Assembly (NCBI RefSeq): GCF_000473145.1
Contig: NZ_KI421500.1
Coordinates: forward strand, 1,947,725-2,011,724
Origin: Leisingera daeponensis DSM 23529
Lineage (GTDB): Bacteria; Pseudomonadota; Alphaproteobacteria; Rhodobacterales; Rhodobacteraceae
DNA length: 64,000 nucleotides
Direction: 5' to 3'
The translations under genes were made by a program, and so were the position numbers. Below, piece after piece: positions 25,554 through 33,901 of the stretch. The first letter of the stretch is position 1. Every line of letters starts with the position of its first letter. The notes under the pieces are model-generated. The model saw nothing but the letters and a program-made list of their open reading frames with translations. It searched no databases and was not told the DNA's origin.

Positions 25554-26786
25554 TCAGCCGCCCTGCACAACGCCGCTGGCGATCCAGGAATCGAGGATCT
25601 CCAATGCCTTGGCCGCGAACTCTGCATCGTTGATATGACAGTCCAGCTCATGAAGGCTGGCGTTTCCGGGACAGCGGCGGCGCATTTCATCGCAGAACGC
25701 CGCCAGCCCCGCCGCATCGTGCAAAGGCGCGCCGGGCCGGTCCCACTCGTTGCAGCCGCCCGCCGGCAGCAGCACGGCCACCGGCGCCCGGGCGGCTGCC
25801 AGCTTGCCGCAAAGCGCCTGCGCCACCTGCCGCCGCTCATCCGCCTGCAGCAAGGCGGAAGTGAGCAGACGGTTATGGGCATGGGTCTCGCGCCCCTGAA
25901 GCTGCGCGGGCGTTTCCTGCCAGCCGACGAAATCCACCAGGTCATAACAGCCCGGCGCCACCAGCTGCGGTATGCCCGCACGGCCTGCATTGGTCATCCG
26001 GTCCGCCCCTGCGGACAGCCCGCCGAACAGGTGGTTCGAAACCTCCTGCGGCGCGAAATCCATCACTGCGGCAAAGGCGCCCTCAGCCGCCAGGCTCTCA
26101 AACGCCCGCCCGCCCATGCCGGTGGCATGGAATACGGCGACCTCAAAGCCGCGCGCCTCCAGCGCCGGTTTCAGCGTCACCATATACCGCAGCACGGTCT
26201 TGCCGAACGAGGTCATGCCGATCAGCGGCCGGTCCCGCCTGGGAGGCTCCACCGCCCGCGCCGCGCCCAGCACCGCGCCCGCGGCTTGGCTGAGCGACGC
26301 CTTGCAAATCGAGTTGAGCCCATACAGACCGCCCGCCCACAGGATCATCTGCACATCCGCCGGAATCCGCTCCGGCGGTATCAGCGGCGAGAAGGCAACG
26401 GTGGAGACGATGTACTTTGGCACGCCGACCGGAAGTGCGGCACACATGTCCAGCGCCAGATCGGTGCCCATGGTGCCGCCCAGCACGATCACGCCGTCAA
26501 CGCGCCCCGCCCGGTACAGCTCCTGCGCCTTGGCCGCCGCGCCCCGGCCCATGATCTGCATGGCCGCGTTTTCGTCAGCCGCGCCGATTGCCTCCCGGAT
26601 CGAGCTGCCGCCCGCCTCGGCCACCTCGTGCTTGCTGACGTCCGTTGGTTGGCTGGGGTCGCCCAGCACGCTCACATCCATTGTCAGCACCGTGCCGCCC
26701 TGGCCGCGGATCACCTCCGCCAGATAGCCCAGCTCGTCGTCCTTGGTGTCATATGTCCCGGCAACCAGGATCGTTTTGGCCGTCAT
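25554..26786 (-). CDS. Tm-1-like ATP-binding domain protein (UPF0261)
   Basis: The 410-residue protein matches the UPF0261 / Tm-1-like family: the N-terminal V-A-G-T-Y-D-T-K-D-D-E motif (7-17), the V-L-G-G-T-M-G-T-D-L nucleotide loop near 100, and Y-D-L-V-D-F near 290. The tomato Tm-1 relative inhibits a viral replicase; bacterial members have unclear function and often lie near TIM-barrel or transport genes. Here it follows an aldehyde dehydrogenase and a tricarboxylate transporter on the same strand. GGGGAGGA lies seven bases before the ATG at 26786. Confidence 0.88.
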   Translation of the reverse strand: MTAKTILVAGTYDTKDDELGYLAEVIRGQGGTVLTMDVSVLGDPSQPTDVSKHEVAEAGGSSIREAIGAADENAAMQIMGRGAAAKAQELYRAGRVDGVIVLGGTMGTDLALDMCAALPVGVPKYIVSTVAFSPLIPPERIPADVQMILWAGGLYGLNSICKASLSQAAGAVLGAARAVEPPRRDRPLIGMTSFGKTVLRYMVTLKPALEARGFEVAVFHATGMGGRAFESLAAEGAFAAVMDFAPQEVSNHLFGGLSAGADRMTNAGRAGIPQLVAPGCYDLVDFVGWQETPAQLQGRETHAHNRLLTSALLQADERRQVAQALCGKLAAARAPVAVLLPAGGCNEWDRPGAPLHDAAGLAAFCDEMRRRCPGNASLHELDCHINDAEFAAKALEILDSWIASGVVQGG

Positions 26787-26829
26787 ATACCGTCCTCCCC
26801 TCGGCCTGCGCTCTGCAGCCAGGCCGCCT

Positions 26830-26856
26830 TTCATCTTTCCCCAAATACTCCCGCCG
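26830..26856 (-). repeat. dispersed intergenic repeat, family 1, copy B
   Basis: On the minus strand this reads GGGAGTATTT, three variable bases, then GAAAGATGAA, the same core as copy A. It lies between the aldehyde dehydrogenase and Tm-1-like genes. Confidence 0.8.
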
Positions 26857-26862
26857 GAGGCT

Positions 26863-26888
26863 GCAGGTTTTGCCCCTGCAAAACCTGC
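26863..26888. repeat. perfect inverted repeat at the end of the ALDH gene
   Basis: GCAGGTTTTG (26863-26872) and CAAAACCTGC (26879-26888) form a perfect 10-bp stem with a six-base loop, just past the aldehyde dehydrogenase stop. It could act as a terminator-like or RNA-stability structure, and it abuts repeat copy B. Confidence 0.6.
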
Positions 26889-26889
26889 A

Positions 26890-28374
26890 TCACAGCTGGA
26901 TCCAGGCCGTTTTCAGATCAGTGTACTTGTCCAGCGCATGCAGCGACTTGTCATGTCCGTTGCCGGATTGTCCAACGCCGCCCAAAGGCACCGTGTTGTC
27001 CGAGCCGCCATAGGTGTTCACATGCACCACCCCGGCGCGGACGCCCGCCACCATCCGGTGCGCACGGCTGAGGTTTTCGGTCCAGACCGCAGCCGCCAGC
27101 CCGAACTCGGTGCCATTGGCCAGGCTCAGCGCCTCCTCCTCGGTTTCGAATTTCGTGACCGCCAGCACCGGCCCGAACACCTCGCGCTGAAACAGAGCGT
27201 GATCGCGCGCGACACGGGTGACGATGGCCGGCGACATATAGGTGCCGCCAGTCTCCTCCAGTATGCGCGCCCCGCCGGTCACCACCTGCCCGCCCTCGGC
27301 CCGCGCCATATCCATAAAGGACAAGTTGCGGCGCAGCTGTTCCTCGGAGTTCACCGCGCCGATCTGCGTGTTCAGGTCCAGCGGATCGCCGACCCGCAGC
27401 GCTTCCGCCTCGGCCTTCAGCCGCTCCACAAATTCGTCGTGGATTGAGGCCTCGACCAGCAAACGGGACCCCGCGATGCAGACCTGCCCGGAGTTGCGGA
27501 AAATGCCCGCTGCGGAGGTTTTCGCGGCCTTCGCCATGTCCGGTGCATCCGCAAAGACAATGTTGGGCGACTTGCCGCCCAGCTCCAGATAGCAGCGCTT
27601 AAGGTTCGAGCGCGCCGAAGCCTCCAAAAGCTTCCGGCCGGTCGCGCCGGAGCCGGTGAAGGCCAGCACATCCACGCCGTTTGAGGCCGCCAGCGCCGCG
27701 CCGGTTTCCGCGCCGGAGCCGGTCACCAGGTTCAGCACCCCGTCCGGCAGGCCGCATTCGGAACAGATCTCCGCCAGCCGCAGCAGCGTCAGGGAGGCGG
27801 TTTCCGCAGGCTTCAGCACCACCGAGTTGCCCATCGCCAGTGCGGGCGCCAGCTTCCAGGCGCCGATCATCAGCGGGAAGTTCCAGGGCACGATGGCGCC
27901 CACCACGCCCACCGGCATCCGGTGCACCAGCCCCAGCACATCCGGTGCGGTCGGCGCGACTTCTCCCGCCACCTTGTCCAGAGCCTCTGCATAATAGCGG
28001 AAGGTGCCCGCCGCCGATCCCGGCTCGGCCTTCAGCGCCATATTGAACTCTGTGCCGTTGTCGCGCACGCCCAGCACAGCCAGCTCCACCGCCTCGGCTG
28101 CGATCCGGTCCGCGATCCTATGCAGCACCTGCTTCCGTGCGGCGGGGCTCTGTCCCGCCCAGCGGCGGTCCTCGAAAGCCCGCCGCGCCGATGCGACAGC
28201 GTTTTCGACATCGGCTGCAGAGGCGCCCGCCAGCGTGGTCAGAACAGATCCGTCAACCGGCGAAGCAACTTCGAGTGTCTGGCCCGAACCTTCTTGCCAT
28301 GATCCTTCAAGAAAGAGTTTCTGCGGCGCCACATCAAGCTGCCGAAGCTTGTCGATGCGCGATTGGTCTGCCAT
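26890..28374 (-). CDS. aldehyde dehydrogenase family protein
   Basis: The 494-residue protein has the full ALDH set: V-P-W-N-F-P-L-M near 160, F-T-G-S-G-A-T-G near 238, E-L-G-G-K-S-P-N with the general-base Glu near 262, catalytic Cys in S-G-Q-V-C-I-A-G near 297, and E-V-F-G-P-V near 395. It resembles betaine-aldehyde or medium-chain semialdehyde dehydrogenases. AAGGAGG precedes the ATG at 28374. Its first 136 bases overlap the end of the tctA frame. Its place downstream of a TctABC importer suggests it acts on a product of the imported carboxylate (inference). Confidence 0.93.
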   Translation of the reverse strand: MADQSRIDKLRQLDVAPQKLFLEGSWQEGSGQTLEVASPVDGSVLTTLAGASAADVENAVASARRAFEDRRWAGQSPAARKQVLHRIADRIAAEAVELAVLGVRDNGTEFNMALKAEPGSAAGTFRYYAEALDKVAGEVAPTAPDVLGLVHRMPVGVVGAIVPWNFPLMIGAWKLAPALAMGNSVVLKPAETASLTLLRLAEICSECGLPDGVLNLVTGSGAETGAALAASNGVDVLAFTGSGATGRKLLEASARSNLKRCYLELGGKSPNIVFADAPDMAKAAKTSAAGIFRNSGQVCIAGSRLLVEASIHDEFVERLKAEAEALRVGDPLDLNTQIGAVNSEEQLRRNLSFMDMARAEGGQVVTGGARILEETGGTYMSPAIVTRVARDHALFQREVFGPVLAVTKFETEEEALSLANGTEFGLAAAVWTENLSRAHRMVAGVRAGVVHVNTYGGSDNTVPLGGVGQSGNGHDKSLHALDKYTDLKTAWIQL

Positions 28375-29858
28375 TCGGCCTCCTTCAGTTCCTTCCGGTC
28401 CTTCAGCACCCGCAGGATGTGGACCGCCAGAACGATGATGATGATGCAAAACAGGATGAACGCCACGGGGCGATCAATGAAATCGAGGGGCTCCTTCACC
28501 CGCGCCATGCCCGCGCGCAGCTTCACCTCCATAATGCCGCCCAGGACCATGCCCAGGATGATAGGCACCGAAGGCAGCGAGAGCCGCTTGAGGATGTACC
28601 CGAGGATGCCAAAGCCCGCCGCCATTACGCAGTCGGTGGCGGAATTGCGCAGGGAATAGACCCCGACAAAGCTGAGCGTCAGGATGCAGACGCCCAGGAA
28701 CCGGTTGGGGATGCGGACAACCTGAATGAGCGAGCGGGTGGCAAACAGCAGGAACAGCAGCACCAGCACGTTCAGGATCAGCAGCGCGAGGTACAGCGCC
28801 ACCACAAAATCCATCTGGTTCTGAAACAGCCCCGGCCCCGGCACCACGTTGTGAACGTAGAACACCGACAGCATCATCGCCGTCAGCGCCTCGCCCGGGA
28901 TGCCCAGCGCCAGGAGCGGCACCATGGCAGCCGCCGGGACCGCGTTGTTGGCGGTCTCCGCCGCGATCAGCCCCTCGGAGGAGCCATTGCCGAAATCCTG
29001 CGGCCGTTTCGAGGTCTTTTGCGCATAGGTGTAGGACATGAACTGCGCGGTGAACTCGCCCACCCCCGGAATCATTCCCATCAGGACGCCGAAGGACGCG
29101 GATACTCCCGCCACCCGCGGATGACGTGCCAGTTCGCGCAAGCCCTGCAACATGCCGCCGCGCAGGCGGGTCATGCGGACCTTCTCATCTTCGTCCGTCA
29201 GCAGCACAAAGGCCTGCGAGATCGCAAACAGCCCCAGCACCACCACGATCAGATTGATGCCGCCCCCCAGGAAATCCTGCCCGAAGGTGTAGCGCTGGGT
29301 GTATTTCACCGGCTCCAGCCCGATGGTCTGCAGGAAGATCCCGAAACAGGCCAGCGTGCCCGCAATCAGCGCCTGGCCGCGGTGGGCGACCACCACAAGG
29401 ATGAGGCCCAGAAGCGCCGCCAAGAAGATCTCGCGCGAGCCGAACATCGGCGCGATCCTGGCCAGCACCGGGGCAAACAGGATCAGGCAGATGACCGAGA
29501 AGATGCCGCCAAAGAAGCTGGCGGAATAAGCCAGGCTCAGCGCCCGGCGCGGCTCGCCCCGCGCGGTCATCGGGTAGCCGTCATAGGTGGTCAGCGCATT
29601 GACCGCAGTGCCGGGCGTATTGATCAGGATCGCCGGGATTGCACCTCCGTACATGGAGGAGCCGTAAATCCCCAGCAGCACAGTCAGCCCGACAATCGGG
29701 TCCATCGAGAAGGTTGCGGGCAGCAGGATCGCAATGGCCACTGCCGGGCCGACGCCGGGAATGGCCCCGATCAGCACCCCGCCCACCGAACCCGCCAAGA
29801 GCGCCAGCGCCACGTCCCAGCGCATCAGGATATCTATTGCAGAGAGGATCAGGTCCAT
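28239..29858 (-). CDS. tripartite tricarboxylate transporter, large membrane subunit
   Basis: The 539-residue membrane protein is of the TctA family, with about twelve membrane segments and the motifs G-A-I-P-G-V-G-P near 35, G-G-A-I-P-A-I-L-I-N-T-P-G near 70, and G-M-I-P-G-V-G-E near 260. The normal end is expected near residue 495 (R-K-E-L-K-E-A-E). The frame goes on for 44 unusual basic residues that are read from inside the next gene, so a stop codon seems to have been lost. ATG 29858 is preferred over a GTG directly after the tctB stop. It forms the transport complex with the two following subunits. Confidence 0.92.
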   Translation of the reverse strand: MDLILSAIDILMRWDVALALLAGSVGGVLIGAIPGVGPAVAIAILLPATFSMDPIVGLTVLLGIYGSSMYGGAIPAILINTPGTAVNALTTYDGYPMTARGEPRRALSLAYSASFFGGIFSVICLILFAPVLARIAPMFGSREIFLAALLGLILVVVAHRGQALIAGTLACFGIFLQTIGLEPVKYTQRYTFGQDFLGGGINLIVVVLGLFAISQAFVLLTDEDEKVRMTRLRGGMLQGLRELARHPRVAGVSASFGVLMGMIPGVGEFTAQFMSYTYAQKTSKRPQDFGNGSSEGLIAAETANNAVPAAAMVPLLALGIPGEALTAMMLSVFYVHNVVPGPGLFQNQMDFVVALYLALLILNVLVLLFLLFATRSLIQVVRIPNRFLGVCILTLSFVGVYSLRNSATDCVMAAGFGILGYILKRLSLPSVPIILGMVLGGIMEVKLRAGMARVKEPLDFIDRPVAFILFCIIIIVLAVHILRVLKDRKELKEAEWQTNRASTSFGSLMWRRRNSFLKDHGKKVRARHSKLLRRLTDLF

Positions 29859-29867
29859 GACGGGCAC

Positions 29868-30398
29868 TCAGAGATAGAGAATGAAGAAGCTGCGCAGAGA
29901 ATCCGGCAGATACTCATAGATGAGCGCACCGGGGATCTTGACTGACAGCAAGGCCTTGAACAGCACCACCACTGCCACGGCAAAACCGGCACTGGTCCAC
30001 AGCATGAAAGGGCTGCGGTAGCCCATCCGCCAGCTAAGAAGCGGCACGAACGCCAGCGTCACGGGCAGATAGCCGATGACGGGCACCAGCAGGACATAGC
30101 CCATGAACCAGCCGGCGAATTCCAGCACCTGCCCCCAGCGCTTGACCTCCCACAGGTCATAACGGCTGACCCGGCGCCAGGGCAGTTTATAGAGGTGCAG
30201 CCCGCCCAGCAGCACCATGCCGCCAATGGCGACAGCCGGCCAGAACCGGGGCTGGGCAAACAGCTTGGTGTTCTGGACCCAGGCGGTCTGTTCCGTGATC
30301 AGCACCAGCAGCAGCAGCGCCGCCCCTACCATGACGAGGGCAAAGACCAGCTGGCCGCGCCGCGGCCCGGCAAAACGGCGTTCACGTTCCGAAGGCAT
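29868..30398 (-). CDS. tripartite tricarboxylate transporter, small membrane subunit
   Basis: The 176-residue protein has four predicted membrane segments (about 16-35, 50-66, 93-120, 135-155) and an arginine-rich cytosolic N-terminus, as in the TctB family. It lies nine bases upstream of tctA and 71 bases after tctC. TctB sequence conservation is low, so the call depends partly on context. Confidence 0.88.
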   Translation of the reverse strand: MPSERERRFAGPRRGQLVFALVMVGAALLLLVLITEQTAWVQNTKLFAQPRFWPAVAIGGMVLLGGLHLYKLPWRRVSRYDLWEVKRWGQVLEFAGWFMGYVLLVPVIGYLPVTLAFVPLLSWRMGYRSPFMLWTSAGFAVAVVVLFKALLSVKIPGALIYEYLPDSLRSFFILYL

Positions 30399-30469
30399 CT
30401 GAGAAGCTCTTTGTCCGCGCGTTCAAAAGGCACCGGGGCCGTGCTTGGCCCCGATGCAGTGGGGGAGGA

Positions 30470-31417
30470 TTACTCGGACAGCAGGCCGCTGATACGCGCC
30501 ATGGTGTCGATATCGCTGGCAACCCGCGCCGCGCTGTCTTCGGCGCCCTGCCAATATACCAGCGCGCCGGTTTCCTTGGCCACGTTCTGGGCGCGCTCGC
30601 TCACCACCGTCTTCTCGGCCACAGCAACGATCTTGTCGCGCACGTCCTGCGGCGTGTCCTTGGCCACAAACAGGCCGTTCCACAGGGCAATGTTCAGGCT
30701 TTCGTCCAGTTCGCCGATGGTGGGCGCGTCAGGCGCCAGCGGAATACGCTCGTCGGTAATGGCGGCCAGGACCTTGACCTGATCCAGACAGGGCAGCACC
30801 AGCTGCAGCGTGGTGTTGATCACATCCGCATCGCCCGAGGCCAGCGTGTTGCAGTCCAGCGCGTCAAAGGCCGCATCCGAGCCCCATTCGAACCCGGCGT
30901 TCTTGGCATAGGCCTTGGTCACCTGGGTCGGGGTCAGCACGTCTCCGAAATGGCCCAGCGCCACGTCGTTTTCCTTGGCATAGGCGGCCAGCTCTTCCAT
31001 CGTGCTGTAGGGCGCATCTGCGGAGGTGGCGATCACGAAGGGATAGGTCAGGAAAATCCCCAGCGGATCGAACTTGGCCGGTGTCAGCGGCGGAATGTCG
31101 ATCTGATGCCCCATCACCGGCACGCCGATCACGAAGGACCCGATGGTGTAGCCGTCTGCCGGCGCGTTGGCGACCTCGATGGCGCCGGGGAACGGCCCGC
31201 CGCCGCCGCCGGGCTTGTTCACCACCGCCGCCGCGACGCCGTATTCGTTCTGAAAATCCTCGGCAATCATCCGCGTCAGTACATCCTCCAGGTCACCCGG
31301 CGGCCACGGCACGATGAAATTCACCGGCTTCTCCGGATACTCGGCCTGCGCCGCAACTGCGCTGAGCCCCAGCGCCGCCGCTGCAGCCGCCCCTTGCATG
31401 AGGGTTTTGAGTTTCAT
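30470..31417 (-). CDS. tripartite tricarboxylate transporter substrate-binding protein
   Basis: The 315-residue TctC-family protein has a signal peptide (alanine-rich core, A-A-Q-A-E cleavage near 26) followed by the classic Y-P-E-K-P-V-N-F-I-V-P-W start. The N-K-P-G-G-G-G-G and D-G-Y-T-I-G motifs follow near 67 and 88. The usual P-x-G-G-x-x-D motif reads P-P-G-D-L-E-D. The interior contains two Cys (D-C-N-T and P-C-L-D), as in some citrate-type members. The ligand is probably a carboxylate but cannot be named. Confidence 0.93.
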   Translation of the reverse strand: MKLKTLMQGAAAAAALGLSAVAAQAEYPEKPVNFIVPWPPGDLEDVLTRMIAEDFQNEYGVAAAVVNKPGGGGGPFPGAIEVANAPADGYTIGSFVIGVPVMGHQIDIPPLTPAKFDPLGIFLTYPFVIATSADAPYSTMEELAAYAKENDVALGHFGDVLTPTQVTKAYAKNAGFEWGSDAAFDALDCNTLASGDADVINTTLQLVLPCLDQVKVLAAITDERIPLAPDAPTIGELDESLNIALWNGLFVAKDTPQDVRDKIVAVAEKTVVSERAQNVAKETGALVYWQGAEDSAARVASDIDTMARISGLLSE

Positions 31418-31442
31418 GGCTTTCCTCCCAGTTCTGCCACAT

Positions 31443-31470
31443 GGTTCATTATTCGAACCGTTGGTTTGAA
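31443..31470. promoter_or_regulatory. candidate IclR operator in the divergent region
   Basis: TTCGAACC (31452-31459), three bases, then GGTTTGAA (31463-31470) form an inverted repeat with one mismatch. GGTTC (31443-31447) also pairs with GAACC inside the first arm, giving overlapping dyads. The site is 25 bases upstream of tctC and about 110 bases upstream of the IclR gene, so it could control both. Confidence 0.5.
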
Positions 31471-31578
31471 TTTAGATTGACAGCCCGCCCTGTTATCTGT
31501 CAACAAAATTGCATCGCGGGTGCGTCTTTTTGCGCGGATACCACCCGGCTGGACCAGACAGGGAGCACCGGCAAGAGC

Positions 31579-32358
31579 ATGGGAACTGTAACCAAAGCCT
31601 TGTCATTACTGACGTTTTTCAACCACGGGCGGACTGAAATCGGCCTCAGCGACCTCACGCGCCTGTCCGGCATGAACAAGGCCACGGTCTACCGGCTGAT
31701 GAGCGAACTGCAGGAATCAGGCTTTGTCGAACAGGCCGGAAGCGACCGGTCTTACCGTCTCGGCCCGCAGGTTCTGCGCCTTGCCGCACTGCGCGAGGCT
31801 GCTGTTCCGATCCTGTCCGTCTCGCGCCGGGTGCTGCGGGATCTGAGCGACGAGACCGGCGAGACGACCCACCTGTCGCTGCTGCAGGGCAGCCAGCTCA
31901 ACTCCCTGTCGCACGCCTACTCGCCGCGCAATGCCACCAAGGTGATGATGGAGGACGCCGAAGTGCTGACCTTCCACGGCACCAGTTCCGGCATGGCGGT
32001 GCTGGCCTATGCGGACCCGGACTTTGCCGAGGATGTCTTGTCCCAGCCGCTCGCGGCCCGCACCCCCGAAACCATCACAGATCCCCAGGAAATCCGCGCC
32101 CAGCTGGGTGAAATCCGCAGCACAGGCATTGCCCAGTCGATCGGCGGCTTTGAGGCGGATGTGCATTCCCACGCGGTCCCGGTCTTTGGCCCCGACCGCA
32201 AGGTGATCGGCGCGCTGGCCGTTGCCGCGCCGGTGTCCCGTATGAGCGCGGAGCAGAAACAGCTGATCCCGGCGGCCTTGCGCCGTGCGGGTGCCACCCT
32301 CACCCATCGCATCGGCGGCTCTGCCCCCGCGGACTATCCGCGGGACGAGACCGCCTGA
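31579..32358 (+). CDS. IclR family transcriptional regulator
   Basis: The 259-residue protein has an N-terminal winged helix (K-A-L-S-L-L-T-F-F, then L-S-G-M-N-K-A-T-V-Y-R-L-M-S-E-L, residues 6-50) and a C-terminal IclR effector domain (G-E-T-T-H-L-S-L-L near 98 to the end). The start is uncertain: ATG 31579 has a poor binding site, and the frame continues upstream through D-Q-T-G-S-T-G-K-S, which resembles N-termini of relatives, perhaps from a non-ATG codon. It is divergent from the TctCBA-ALDH operon and probably regulates it. Confidence 0.9.
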   Translation: MGTVTKALSLLTFFNHGRTEIGLSDLTRLSGMNKATVYRLMSELQESGFVEQAGSDRSYRLGPQVLRLAALREAAVPILSVSRRVLRDLSDETGETTHLSLLQGSQLNSLSHAYSPRNATKVMMEDAEVLTFHGTSSGMAVLAYADPDFAEDVLSQPLAARTPETITDPQEIRAQLGEIRSTGIAQSIGGFEADVHSHAVPVFGPDRKVIGALAVAAPVSRMSAEQKQLIPAALRRAGATLTHRIGGSAPADYPRDETA

Positions 32359-32402
32359 CCCTTGTTACCGGCCTCATACGGGCCGCATCCAGGAGCTGCC
32401 CC

Positions 32403-33758
32403 ATGAAAGACTCCAACTTTCTGAAAGAACACAACGCCAAATCCCTCTGGCACCCGATGGCGCATCCCGGCGACAGCCTGGCCAACCCGCCTGCCATCAT
32501 CACTTCTGCCCAGGGCGTGAAAATCACCGACATCGACGGGCATGAGGTGGTCGACGCGGTCGGCGGCCTGTGGAACGTGAACCTCGGGTTCTCCTGCCAG
32601 CCGGTCAAGGATGCCATCGCTGCGCAGCTGGACGTGCTGCCCTACTACTCCACCTTCCGCGGCACCACCAACGACCAGGTGATCCAGCTGGCCGAGGAGC
32701 TGCGCAAATTCTTCGCGCCTGACGGTCTCACCCGCGCCTTCTTCACCTCCGGCGGCTCGGACTCTGTGGAAACCGCCCTGCGGCTCGCCCGCCAGTACCA
32801 CAAGATCCGCGGCGAGGAGGGCCGCACCAAGTTCCTGAGCCTCAAGAAGGGCTACCACGGCACCCACATGGGCGGCGCGTCCGTAAATGGCAACGCCAAT
32901 TTCCGCACCCAGTACGAGCCGCTCCTGCCCGGCTGCCACCACATCCCGGCGCCCTACACCTACCGCAACCCGTTCAACGAAACCGATCCGGAAAGACTGG
33001 CCCAGCTCTGCCTCCAGGCGCTGGAGGACGAGATCGCTTTCCAGGGCGCGGGCACAATTGCGGCCTTCATCATGGAGCCGGTCCTGGGCGCAGGCGGCGT
33101 GATCCCGCCGCACAAAAGCTTCATGCCCGGCGTGCGCGAGATCTGCTCGAAACACGGCATCCTGCTGATCGCGGACGAGGTGATCACCGCCTTCGGACGC
33201 ACCGGATCCTGGAGCGGCTCGCGCCACTGGGGCGTGCAGCCGGACATGATGGCGACCGCCAAGGCCATCACCAACGGCTACTTCCCCTTTGGCGCGGTAA
33301 TGATCGCGGACCACATGACTGAAGTCTTCGAGAAGGACACCACCGGCAAGGCCGCGATCGGCCACGGCTACACCTATTCCGGCCACCCGGTCGGCGCGGC
33401 TGCTGCCCTGGCCTGCCTTGCCGAGACCCTGCGCCTGAACGTGCCGGAAAACGCCGCCGCCCGCGGTGCCCAGATCCATCAGGGCCTGCTGGCGCTGCAG
33501 CAGAAGTACGATCTGATCGGCGACGTCCGCGGTGGCCACGGCCTGATGTGCGCGCTGGAACTGGTTGCTGACCGCGCCACCAAGGCCGCGGTGGACAAGA
33601 AGACCATCGGCAGGCTGCAGGAAGCGGCTTATGAGGCGGGCGCAATGGTGCGGGTCTCCGGCCCCAACATCATCCTGTCGCCGCCGCTGATCCTGAGCGA
33701 AGCGGAGGCGGACACGATCCTCTCTGCCCTCGACGCAGGCTTTGCTGCGGTGAGCTGA
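32403..33758 (+). CDS. class III aminotransferase
   Basis: The 451-residue PLP enzyme has family motifs F-F-T-S-G-G-S-D-S-V-E-T near 113, G-Y-H-G-T near 145, the Asp of D-E-V-I-T-A-F-G near 262, and the PLP Lys in T-A-K-A-I-T-N-G-Y near 290. It resembles omega-amino-acid/pyruvate and putrescine-type transaminases. It lies 44 bases after the IclR gene on the same strand and faces the second GS-like gene in a convergent pair. It may belong functionally to either neighbouring cluster. The amino donor is unknown. Confidence 0.92.
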   Translation: MKDSNFLKEHNAKSLWHPMAHPGDSLANPPAIITSAQGVKITDIDGHEVVDAVGGLWNVNLGFSCQPVKDAIAAQLDVLPYYSTFRGTTNDQVIQLAEELRKFFAPDGLTRAFFTSGGSDSVETALRLARQYHKIRGEEGRTKFLSLKKGYHGTHMGGASVNGNANFRTQYEPLLPGCHHIPAPYTYRNPFNETDPERLAQLCLQALEDEIAFQGAGTIAAFIMEPVLGAGGVIPPHKSFMPGVREICSKHGILLIADEVITAFGRTGSWSGSRHWGVQPDMMATAKAITNGYFPFGAVMIADHMTEVFEKDTTGKAAIGHGYTYSGHPVGAAAALACLAETLRLNVPENAAARGAQIHQGLLALQQKYDLIGDVRGGHGLMCALELVADRATKAAVDKKTIGRLQEAAYEAGAMVRVSGPNIILSPPLILSEAEADTILSALDAGFAAVS

Positions 33759-33901
33759 CGCCTGTGCCAGGCGCACCCGCGCCCGGGCCGACAGGACCGG
33801 GCGCCACCAGATGCCATGGCGGTGCACTGCGCTTTCAGCGGCAGCCTTACAGCCCGGCAGATTGAGTGTGAGCCGAGTGTGCCGGTACCGGCTGCGGCCG
33901 G

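Noticed and set aside
30195..30782. Plus-strand frame opposite tctB and tctC
   Set aside because: Gln/Ser/Arg-rich shadow with no start context; the minus strand carries the transporter genes.
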